13,523 bases of DNA from Deferribacterales bacterium (lineage in GTDB: Bacteria > Chrysiogenota > Deferribacteres > Deferribacterales > JAISNW01), in NCBI GenBank assembly GCA_025997275.1, contig BNUJ01000035.1, positions 1-13,523 on the forward strand, written 5' to 3'. Of this stretch, positions 6,625 to 12,842 are shown piece by piece. A model generated the notes under the pieces. The model was given only the letters and a program-made list of their open reading frames with translations. It was not told the DNA's origin and made no database searches. How positions within the stretch are numbered: position 1 is the stretch's first letter; each line of letters opens with the position of its first letter. Position numbers and translations under genes: made by a program.

Positions 6625-6756
6625 AATAAAATTATTGCCACATTAAAGGAGAATCCGCTTATCACGCTTGACGCAACGTGGACAGAAGAAATGGGGGCAA
6701 CTGTGGGCGATATGCCAGACGAGAGACACGCAATTGAACTCTCACTGATGTTCTGA
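6604..6756 (+). pseudogene. Startless helix-turn-helix-like fragment running from the left arm into the centre
   Basis: The frame opens after TAA 6601-6603 and encodes NKIIATLKENPLITLD, which resembles the first helix and turn of winged-helix DNA-binding domains ('I-LLKENP-ITL-ELA'). It has no ATG, GTG or TTG start before the motif. After crossing the arm boundary at 6675 it continues ATWTEEMGATVGDMPDERHA and stops at 6754-6756. That continuation does not look like the expected recognition helix. It is a remnant or a junction product; the resemblance rests on about 16 residues. Confidence 0.35.
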
Positions 6757-6848
6757 TTGGTTCTCTCTTCTAAATGGTGCTCACATCAGCCCACCCAACT
6801 CCCCCTAAAGGGGGAGTTTCAGTATACTCTTTTGTTTCTATCTGCCAG
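6676..6848. other. Single-copy 173-bp centre of the palindrome
   Basis: This is the only unique DNA in the window. Its two ends continue the arm sequence differently: the reading frame leaving the left arm goes on to a TGA at 6754-6756, while the same frame leaving the right arm on the minus strand goes on to a TGA at 6821-6819. At most one of these joins need be the native genomic continuation; the other would be the fold-back or recombination junction. The segment contains a 9-bp-stem hairpin at 6797-6818. I see no complete gene in it. Confidence 0.9.
6797..6818. terminator. GC-rich hairpin in the palindrome centre
   Basis: A perfect 9-bp stem (AACTCCCCC paired with GGGGGAGTT) closes a TAAA loop. 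It directly follows the stop of the minus-strand fragment at 6819-6920. Neither flank has a T tract, so intrinsic termination is only a possibility; a dispersed intergenic repeat is another. Confidence 0.45.
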
Positions 6849-6920
6849 TGCGTCAAGCGTGATAAGCGGATTCTCCTTTAATGTGGCAATAATTTTATTG
6901 CTAGTTTTTAGGCTAGTTTT
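6819..6920 (-). pseudogene. The same helix-turn-helix-like fragment from the right arm, with a different C-terminus
   Basis: This minus-strand mirror of 6604-6675 reads KIIATLKENPLITLD, then crosses into the centre as ALADRNKRVY and stops at 6821-6819. 'ITLDALAD' fits a winged-helix pattern better than the left-arm continuation, hinting that this join may be the native one. The frame still ends too early for a full DNA-binding domain. Confidence 0.35.
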
Positions 6921-6924
6921 TTAG
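6900..6924 (-). repeat. Two tandem copies of a CTAAAAACTAGC-type unit (right arm)
   Basis: Mirror of 6600-6624, identical in sequence. It sits 30 bases upstream of the right copy of the nitrite-reductase promoter. Confidence 0.5.
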
Positions 6925-6954
6925 CTCGTTTTCTGTTCGTATTCCAAAAACTGT

Positions 6955-6983
6955 TTGACTTTGCCCTCTTATCTTTGTAAAAT
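6955..6983 (+). promoter_or_regulatory. Strong sigma-70-type promoter of the nitrite reductase operon (right copy)
   Basis: TTGACT (6955-6960), a 17-base spacer and TAAAAT (6978-6983) are followed after six bases by the GTG at 6990. The TAA of this -10 box is also the in-frame stop that rules out any earlier start codon. No operator-like symmetry is evident around it. Confidence 0.7.
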
Positions 6984-6989
6984 CTTGCT

Positions 6990-7502
6990 GTGGGCAAGCG
7001 CAAGTTTATAGTTGTTTGTGTTGCACTCGTTTCTGTTGTAGTGACGGTGGTGGCTGTTGTGGTGCACCGCACGGGTGGAGATAGTGCCACGCTCACTAAC
7101 ATTAAGACTGGTCACTACAGGCTTGCTTGCTACGATGCCCGCTGGCTGTTAGACGAGAACCTCGCTATGCTCCGACAGAAAACCGCCCAGCTTGGACTAG
7201 ACAACGCTACAAATAACACTAATGTTGCTAACACTCGTGATGTGAAAGACATAAAGAAAGCGATGGATATAGTCTATCGCGATAAGAGCGAAGCTCAAGT
7301 GGCGTTGGATAGCTGGTATAGTGAGTTGATGTCGGGTGTAGCGCGCTTTGTAGGTAAAGATGAGCAGAAGATGTTAGCAATACAAGATAGCGTTGGCAGA
7401 GACTATGTATCAATATTCTATGCAGCAGTGTATATAACACAAGGTGTTTTAGATGAAAAGAAGGCGCGCGAAGGGCTGACTCAAGAATTCTGCGCGATGT
7501 AG
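6990..7502 (+). CDS. 170-residue membrane-anchored protein preceding the nitrite reductase (right copy, Arg27 variant)
   Basis: Identical to 6022-6534 except codon 27, CGC (Arg) instead of TGC (Cys), from C7068. Arg directly after the Val-rich membrane segment fits a membrane-boundary position, whereas the Cys variant has His before it and does not make a lipobox. The change is a simple transition and may be an amplification error. The gene starts with GTG without a Shine-Dalgarno and ends 24 bases before the reductase ATG. Confidence 0.65.
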   Translation: MGKRKFIVVCVALVSVVVTVVAVVVHRTGGDSATLTNIKTGHYRLACYDARWLLDENLAMLRQKTAQLGLDNATNNTNVANTRDVKDIKKAMDIVYRDKSEAQVALDSWYSELMSGVARFVGKDEQKMLAIQDSVGRDYVSIFYAAVYITQGVLDEKKAREGLTQEFCAM

Positions 7503-7526
7503 AATGATAAATGGGGAGACTGACAG

Positions 7527-9215
7527 ATGAAAACCAAAGTTTTACTACTTGCATCAGTAGCAACGCTCACGCTTGTAATGTTAGTGGCAGGCTGCACTAG
7601 GACGACCAAGACTAGCAAAAAAGCGGCGGATGGCAGTGCTGACACAGCTGCAGAGTTTGCTATAGAGGCTGGCAAAGCCGCGCAAGGGCAGAGCAAGGTC
7701 AAACTAGCGCAATGCTTTGAGTGTCACGATACAGTCGGCACACTCCACAAGTCGGGCACGCATAAAGATGTCAATTGTATATCCTGCCACACTGAGCTGG
7801 CGGCGCATTTAGCGGACAGTGCCGATAGACCGGGAACCGACACCTCTTGGCAATCTTGCGGACAGTGCCATGCACAGCAGATGGACACAATGTTGCAGGT
7901 TAGCTACCACCGCCCTGCACGTGATGAAAAATCACAACCTACTAACAGAATTCCCGTTTGGTATGATAAGCTTATGGCACCGCACGGCTTTACAAAAGAG
8001 CATGCACTTACCCGCCCGCATGCGTTGATGTTGATAGACCAATATGTTGTTGACCGCGCATTCGGCGGCAGATTTCAACCAAAACACGGCTGGGAATATG
8101 TGCTGGAAACGGGCAGAGTGTGGGATATACTTGAAGACACACACCCAGAGGAGCCAGGGCAAAAGTCATTCCTACCACAAACTGCGACTGCTAACAACCC
8201 TGTATGTATAAACTGTAAGACGGCTGACCATATACTGGATTGGGCATATATGGGCGACCCTGATGTGGGTGCTAAGTGGAGCAGGACATCCAATTCAGTG
8301 CAAATGGCAAAGAGCACCAATTACGGCATTAACTGTTTCTTCTGCCACGACCCTCATGCGGCTAAACCGCGTATCATACGGGACGCGCTCATTGAGGCAC
8401 TGAGCGATGAAACAGCCGACAACGTATATACACGGGATGCTAACCGCACCAAGATAGAGGTTATCACTATGGGTGAGCGTGGCTACGAGCGCAAGATTGC
8501 CCTGTTAGATAAGCCAGATAGCAGGCTGATGTGTGCACAATGCCACGTTGAGTATAACTGCAACCCAGGGACTAATGCGGAGACGGGCGAACCTGTTGGC
8601 TTTAACAGCAGGCTGACCAATCACTATCCGCTGAAAAATGCGCTAGAGCTATACACTCACTACTATGAAGATATAAAGTTTGTAGATTTTAAGAACAAAT
8701 TTGACGGCGCACCCCTGTGGAAAGGACAGCATCCAGAGTTTGAAACGTATTATGAATCTACACACTCTAAACTTGGCGTTGGTTGTGCGGATTGCCATAC
8801 GCAGATGAGCGTTAAGGGAGAGGGTGGCAAGTTCACCGACCACTTTGCGCAATCTCCGCGACATATAGCAAAAGCGGCGTGCTTGAAGTCGGGCTGTCAT
8901 AGTCAGTGGACGGAAGAGCAGGCTATTTACACTATGGACTCTGTGAAAGCCTATACTAAGGGGCGTATGCGCAAGGCGGAGTTCTGGCTGTCAACGCTAA
9001 TTGATAAGATAAACGAGGCTAATAGGGCGAATGTAAGCCCTGAAGTGTTGGAGGCGGCTCGCAAGGCGCATTCTCAGGCGCATATATTGTGGGAATACTG
9101 GACGGCAGAAAACTCAGATGGTTTCCACAACCCTGCACTTGCTAGGCAGAGCCTGACACAGTCTATAACTATATCAACAAATGCTATAGATGCGCTTGAC
9201 AATGCTATGAAGTAA
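7527..9215 (+). CDS. Octaheme c-type cytochrome nitrite reductase, lipoprotein (right copy)
   Basis: This 562-residue protein is identical to that at 4309-5997. It is easiest to read here: ATG 7527 lies eight bases after GGGGAG (7513-7518), the lipobox Cys is residue 23, and eight haem sites run from Cys63 to His458 with CxxCK at 227-231. Its length exceeds pentaheme NrfA by the N-terminal three-haem region. No haem-lyase, NrfH or NapC-type gene adjoins it, so the source of electrons (quinol pool or periplasmic cytochrome) is not visible. After the TAA there is no clear terminator before the 188-residue gene at 9320, so read-through toward cstA is possible. Confidence 0.9.
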   Translation: MKTKVLLLASVATLTLVMLVAGCTRTTKTSKKAADGSADTAAEFAIEAGKAAQGQSKVKLAQCFECHDTVGTLHKSGTHKDVNCISCHTELAAHLADSADRPGTDTSWQSCGQCHAQQMDTMLQVSYHRPARDEKSQPTNRIPVWYDKLMAPHGFTKEHALTRPHALMLIDQYVVDRAFGGRFQPKHGWEYVLETGRVWDILEDTHPEEPGQKSFLPQTATANNPVCINCKTADHILDWAYMGDPDVGAKWSRTSNSVQMAKSTNYGINCFFCHDPHAAKPRIIRDALIEALSDETADNVYTRDANRTKIEVITMGERGYERKIALLDKPDSRLMCAQCHVEYNCNPGTNAETGEPVGFNSRLTNHYPLKNALELYTHYYEDIKFVDFKNKFDGAPLWKGQHPEFETYYESTHSKLGVGCADCHTQMSVKGEGGKFTDHFAQSPRHIAKAACLKSGCHSQWTEEQAIYTMDSVKAYTKGRMRKAEFWLSTLIDKINEANRANVSPEVLEAARKAHSQAHILWEYWTAENSDGFHNPALARQSLTQSITISTNAIDALDNAMK

Positions 9216-9283
9216 AAATAGTGGGACTATACGGTTGACAAAGAAAATAAAATAATTGTTTGTTTTTATCTTTTATTTATGTT

Positions 9284-9305
9284 AGAGTATGAGACTTTAT
9301 ACTCT
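9284..9305 (+). promoter_or_regulatory. Inverted repeat (candidate operator) upstream of the 188-residue gene and cstA (right copy)
   Basis: AGAGTAT (9284-9290) and ATACTCT (9299-9305) flank GAGACTTT. TATACT at 9298-9303 could be the -10 box, with only a weak TTTATG at 9276-9281 as -35. TCTGATA occurs at 9303-9309 and again at 9312-9318, touching the ATG at 9320. A TTGTTT/TATGTT pair (9256-9261, 9278-9283; 16-base spacer) is an alternative promoter. Confidence 0.4.
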
Positions 9306-9319
9306 GATAGGTCTGATAA

Positions 9320-9886
9320 ATGGATAGATTTAATGATGTTCTGCGCACGGCTAGTGAAAAGCTAGCCAGTGCGTATGTTGCGTATTTTGATATTAAGAGA
9401 GATTATCGCCTAGGGCAGACGGGGCAGGCAAAGCAAATAGTTGTGCCTGTGTTTGGTGAGTTCCACGCCCGCAAAGAGAAGTATGTTTTAATGAAAAAGG
9501 CTATCATCGGTGTGAGTGAGGGTAGCGAGTATCTATTCATACTTTCATTTGAGCGTATTGATGAGCAAGCGTTTCAGGCTATTGTAGATATTGCAAAGGT
9601 TGCAGAGAGGGAGCTTGTCAAGCCACATGGCGAGCATATGTATTCCTATATCAGCATGGTGGTGTTATGTGGCAGCATTGATGAGAGTGTTGCTAGAAAG
9701 GTTAAAAAGTTTAGTCAATACAAGATGTATCGTTTTTGGTTTCACGGCTATTCGGTAGCTAATGTAGTGGCGGTGGTATTAGACAGTGATAATGTCGGCG
9801 GGGGCAAGGTGAACATCCGCAGTGTCGTAAGCAACAGGGATGGCAAATCGTTAAAGAATAATGTGTGTGATATATTAAGTAAATGA
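9320..9886 (+). CDS. 188-residue protein of unknown function, co-transcribed with cstA (right copy)
   Basis: Identical protein to 3638-4204. The ATG at 9320 is preceded only by a weak AGG. Its TGA (9884-9886) overlaps the GAGG that serves cstA. Conserved-looking motifs are FHARKEKY (about 48-55) and KPHGEHMYSY (about 101-110); two His-containing patches of this kind could bind a ligand or metal, but this is a guess. Confidence 0.75.
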   Translation: MDRFNDVLRTASEKLASAYVAYFDIKRDYRLGQTGQAKQIVVPVFGEFHARKEKYVLMKKAIIGVSEGSEYLFILSFERIDEQAFQAIVDIAKVAERELVKPHGEHMYSYISMVVLCGSIDESVARKVKKFSQYKMYRFWFHGYSVANVVAVVLDSDNVGGGKVNIRSVVSNRDGKSLKNNVCDILSK

Positions 9887-9893
9887 GGTTATT

Positions 9894-11564
9894 ATGAACG
9901 CAATTGTTATTTTGTTGTTAGCATTAGTTCTACTTGCTATAGCGTATATCTGCTATGGTAGCTGGCTTGCGCGTCAATGGGGTATAGACCCTACTAAGCC
10001 CACTCCTGCGCACACTATGAGGGACGGCATTGACTACATTCCCACAAAGGCTCCTGTCTTGATGGGTCACCACTTTGCATCCATCGCGGGTGCCGGACCT
10101 ATCAATGGTCCTATTATGGCGGCAGTCTTTGGCTGGGTGCCAGTGTTCTTGTGGTTGATTATTGGCGGCATATTCATTGGTGCTGTGCATGATTTCTCCT
10201 CTTTGTTTGCGTCTGTGCGCAACAAAGGGCAGTCTATTGGGGTTATTATCCAACAGACATTGGGGATTTCAGGCAAACGCCTATTTATTATATTCTCGTG
10301 GCTGACGTTAGTTCTGGTGGTTGCGGCTTTTGCTGACATTGTTGCCAGCACATTTGTAGGCTTTACAAAGGACGGCGCACAGCTTACGCCGAACGCTTCA
10401 GCAGCATCTACATCTATAATATTTGTATTTGTAGCTATTATATTCGGGCTTATACTATCACGTATCAGCCAAAGCACGGTTAAATCATGTGCATTGGGTA
10501 TTGCTCTCGTTGTGCTCTGCGTATGGCTGGGAATGAAGTTCCCTATATACCTGACCAAGCCTGTCTGGATGTATATCGTGCTTGGTTATATATTTGTCGC
10601 ATCGGTTACCCCTGTGTGGATACTATTGCAACCGCGCGACTTCTTAAACTCGTTCCTGCTATATGCAATGATGATTATGGCTGTGGTTGGCATTATAGCT
10701 AGCAATCCTACTATAAGCCTGCCTGCTTTCACTAGCTGGGAGCCTATACCGGGCTGGACGCTGTTTCCTATACTGTTCATCACTATAGCCTGCGGGTCAA
10801 TATCGGGTTTCCACAGCTTGATATCTTCTGGCACCACCGCTAAGCAGCTGGACAGCGAAGCTGATGCTAAACCTATCGGCTATGGGGCAATGTTGATTGA
10901 AACTAGTCTTGCTGTTACGGCTCTGATAGCTGTAGGTGTGTATGTGAACGGCTCTAAGCTAACGGGCACGCCACCTATGATATTTGCAAACGGGGTGGCA
11001 AACTTTGTAGCTACTGTAGGCATGCCACGCGATGTGGCGTATACTGTGCTGATACTAGCGATAGCATCATTTGCACTGACCTCGCTTGACACGGCAACGC
11101 GTCTAGGCAGATATATGTTTCAGGAGTTCTTTACGCTAGATGAGGCGAAGGGCGAGCCGTCTGCGCTACGCAAGTTGCTTGTGAACAACTATGTATCAAC
11201 TGCTATAACGGTGGGTTTTGGGTTTCTGCTAGCTACGAATGGCTATCAAAATATCTGGCCGCTATTTGGCTCGGCGAATCAGCTGTTAGCGGCGTTAGCT
11301 CTGCTGGGTGTGTCGTTATGGCTTGGCAAGGTAGGCAGAAATAATAAAATGTTATTTATCCCTACGGCGTTTATGTTGTTTGCTACGTTGACTGCACTGG
11401 CTATGTCTGTATATGGCAATGTGCAGAGGTTTGCAGCTGGTACGGCGAAGTTTGAGTCCCACGGCTTACAGATTATATTCGGGGTATTGTTATTCGTTCT
11501 AGCGGTAGTGCTAGCGGTGAATGGTGCCAAGAAGTTAATGGAGCCTAAAGGAAGCTCTAACTAA
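9894..11564 (+). CDS. CstA-family transporter (right copy)
   Basis: Identical 556-residue protein to 1960-3630, with the GHHFASIAGAGP and HDFSSL family signatures. In this orientation the order is nitrite reductase, 188-residue protein, CstA, all on one strand, ending at the hairpin at 11589-11618. The linkage of a peptide or pyruvate importer to nitrite respiration may simply reflect proximity; the 104-base gap with its own candidate promoter suggests two units. Confidence 0.93.
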   Translation: MNAIVILLLALVLLAIAYICYGSWLARQWGIDPTKPTPAHTMRDGIDYIPTKAPVLMGHHFASIAGAGPINGPIMAAVFGWVPVFLWLIIGGIFIGAVHDFSSLFASVRNKGQSIGVIIQQTLGISGKRLFIIFSWLTLVLVVAAFADIVASTFVGFTKDGAQLTPNASAASTSIIFVFVAIIFGLILSRISQSTVKSCALGIALVVLCVWLGMKFPIYLTKPVWMYIVLGYIFVASVTPVWILLQPRDFLNSFLLYAMMIMAVVGIIASNPTISLPAFTSWEPIPGWTLFPILFITIACGSISGFHSLISSGTTAKQLDSEADAKPIGYGAMLIETSLAVTALIAVGVYVNGSKLTGTPPMIFANGVANFVATVGMPRDVAYTVLILAIASFALTSLDTATRLGRYMFQEFFTLDEAKGEPSALRKLLVNNYVSTAITVGFGFLLATNGYQNIWPLFGSANQLLAALALLGVSLWLGKVGRNNKMLFIPTAFMLFATLTALAMSVYGNVQRFAAGTAKFESHGLQIIFGVLLFVLAVVLAVNGAKKLMEPKGSSN

Positions 11565-11573
11565 AAAGTAATA

Positions 11574-11669
11574 TCACACACTATAAACACGCCCCATTGT
11601 ATTATTGCAATGGGGCGTTGTTACAACCGCAACGTCACGTTCTGCATCTGCTACCACTTCTTCATACAT
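11574..11669 (-). pseudogene. Truncated second antitoxin start (right copy)
   Basis: Mirror of 1855-1950: 15 antitoxin-like codons from ATG 11669, then unrelated codons through the hairpin to a TGA at 11576-11574. Confidence 0.75.
11589..11618. terminator. Hairpin terminator shared by cstA and the toxin-antitoxin locus (right copy)
   Basis: ACGCCCCATTG and CAATGGGGCGT pair as an 11-bp stem, 24 bases after the cstA stop. Identical to 1906-1935. Confidence 0.7.
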
Positions 11670-11682
11670 ATAACACCCCCTT
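11625..11682 (-). repeat. 58-bp direct repeat, copy 2 (right arm)
   Basis: Mirror of 1842-1899; matches 12330-12387 with two substitutions. Confidence 0.88.
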
Positions 11683-11878
11683 ATATTGCCTTTTGTGTTT
11701 TTTCATTGCTCTTCCAGTCTGGGTGATTTTTTCTAATCCTATCGTCCTGTCCAGCCCAATAGGCAACTCTTTCCTCTGGTGTCATAGCTTGTAGCTTCTT
11801 AGAAAGCCTTGCCTTTATCGCCCTGACTTCAGCGAGGATGCGCTTAGTTTCCTGCTTTTCTTCTAAAGATTCCTTCAT
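11681..11878 (-). CDS. 65-residue charged protein, third gene of the toxin-antitoxin operon (right copy)
   Basis: Identical to 1646-1843: Lys/Glu-rich helix, then MTPEERVAYWAGQDD. The ATG overlaps the broken toxin's stop, and GGAGG at 11892-11888 is its ribosome-binding site. Its function is inferred only from the toxin-antitoxin neighbourhood. Confidence 0.55.
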   Translation of the reverse strand: MKESLEEKQETKRILAEVRAIKARLSKKLQAMTPEERVAYWAGQDDRIRKNHPDWKSNEKTQKAI

Positions 11879-12169
11879 ATTCCATTACCTCCGTTGGCGA
11901 TGGGGTTCAGTATGCTTGGATAGTCCATAGCTGCATATAAGACGTGGTGAATAGTAACCCGTTTAATAGCCTCCTCAACTCCATAAAACACTAGATAATT
12001 ATCAACAACGGCTCTGTGATAAGCCCTTGCTCTTTGGCAAACAGGGAACATTAACGGGGTGTTCGGCTAGAGATGTAGCTGCTTGCGGGTTAAAGAATTT
12101 GGTTGATATGTATAATACTATACTATCTAAATCTTGCTCAGCAGGTTCAGATATAACCAGCTCATACAT
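11875..12169 (-). pseudogene. Broken ParE/RelE-type toxin gene (right copy)
   Basis: Carries the same frameshift as 1355-1649. Because both arms share the lesion exactly, the decay predates the duplication, or both arms are the same DNA read twice. Confidence 0.78.
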
Positions 12170-12374
12170 TATACTTTTCTCTGAGGTTTCTCAGAAATTC
12201 AAAACCTTCAACCACTTCACCCCTAGCTATCTGTGCGTCTCCAACAGCAAGTGCTCTCCTAACGTATTCCCAATACGCCTCTTTCTCTAATCTTTTCAAT
12301 TCAGCGTCTGGGTCTAGCTCCACGTCCGTAACCGCAACGTCACGTTTTGCATCTGCTACTACTTCTTCATACAT
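12162..12374 (-). CDS. Antitoxin-like protein (right copy)
   Basis: Identical 70-residue protein to 1150-1362, with the ARGEVVEGFEFLRNLREKY tail and an eight-base overlap with the toxin start. GGGGG at 12385-12381 is the ribosome-binding site. Confidence 0.6.
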   Translation of the reverse strand: MYEEVVADAKRDVAVTDVELDPDAELKRLEKEAYWEYVRRALAVGDAQIARGEVVEGFEFLRNLREKYNV

Positions 12375-12387
12375 ATAACACCCCCTT
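12330..12387 (-). repeat. 58-bp direct repeat, copy 1 (right arm)
   Basis: Mirror of 1137-1194, covering the antitoxin leader and first 15 codons. Confidence 0.9.
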
Positions 12388-12401
12388 TGTTGTCTATCTC
12401 T

Positions 12402-12430
12402 AACTTATCATTTTTTAATGCTAAATACAA
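12402..12430 (-). promoter_or_regulatory. Candidate promoter of the antitoxin-toxin operon (right copy)
   Basis: Mirror of 1094-1122: TTGTAT and TAAGTT with a 17-base spacer on the minus strand. Confidence 0.35.
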
Positions 12431-12452
12431 GTTGAAGCTTACCTCCTTACAC

Positions 12453-12481
12453 TTGCTTTTTCTGCTGAATCTTGTTACAAT
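12453..12481 (+). promoter_or_regulatory. Sigma-70-type promoter for the 68-residue gene (right copy)
   Basis: TTGCTT (12453-12458), 17 bases, TACAAT (12476-12481). The expected transcript start is near 12488, 14 bases before the ATG, with GGGGG in the leader. Confidence 0.62.
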
Positions 12482-12501
12482 ATCTATGTATGGGGGTTGT
12501 T

Positions 12502-12708
12502 ATGAGCTTAAACACTAACACTAATGCATTTGTCGTCGGGTTGGGTCAGATGTTTGACTTCAACGGCGATATTACGCGCGCGAACGTTGACAGAGTTATA
12601 AATGCCCGCAATAGCCACAGTGAGGCTATATATTCCTATTGGCAAAATGTAGGCGGATACATTAAAAAGGCTATGAATGAGCAACCAGCAAATCAAAGAC
12701 CAGCATAA
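12502..12708 (+). CDS. Small 68-residue protein of unknown function (right copy)
   Basis: Identical to 816-1022. ATG 12502 follows GGGGG (12492-12496) by five bases. The upstream in-frame start at 12472 lies within the promoter and is rejected. The family is not recognised; soluble, helical, no Cys. Confidence 0.6.
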   Translation: MSLNTNTNAFVVGLGQMFDFNGDITRANVDRVINARNSHSEAIYSYWQNVGGYIKKAMNEQPANQRPA

Positions 12709-12777
12709 TCAAAACAATCAAAAATAGTCACATCATTCATTCACGGGAAAAAAGCAAACACAGATAAGAATTAGCAC

Positions 12778-12805
12778 AAAGCCCTCCCCGTCAGGGGAGG
12801 GCTTT
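12778..12805. terminator. Bidirectional hairpin terminator between 68-residue gene and porin (right copy)
   Basis: Mirror of 719-746: 12-bp stem, 4-base loop, with TTTTATTA following on the plus strand, that is, in the direction of the 68-residue gene. Confidence 0.88.
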
Positions 12806-12842
12806 TATTAGTCAACCTTTAGTCGTTGCTATTAGCTACAGA

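Larger units (their letters stand above)
1..6675. repeat. Left arm of a 6675-bp inverted repeat
   Basis: Every position x in this arm is complementary to position 13524-x in the other arm. All protein frames are identical between arms except one residue, and the intergenic stretches I read side by side (682-815, 1053-1149, 1498-1645, 4205-4308, 6544-6675) match. The only mismatch found is A6456 (C7068 opposite). Identity stops sharply at 6675/6849. The outer end coincides with the window edge inside a coding sequence, so the true extent of the repeat is unknown. An amplification or assembly fold-back artefact is more likely than a natural 13.5-kb palindrome. Confidence 0.98.

Noticed and set aside
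9216..9319. Intrinsic terminator after the nitrite reductase gene
   Set aside because: The gap is A/T-rich but shows no stable hairpin followed by T; only the AGAGTAT/ATACTCT repeat near the next start.
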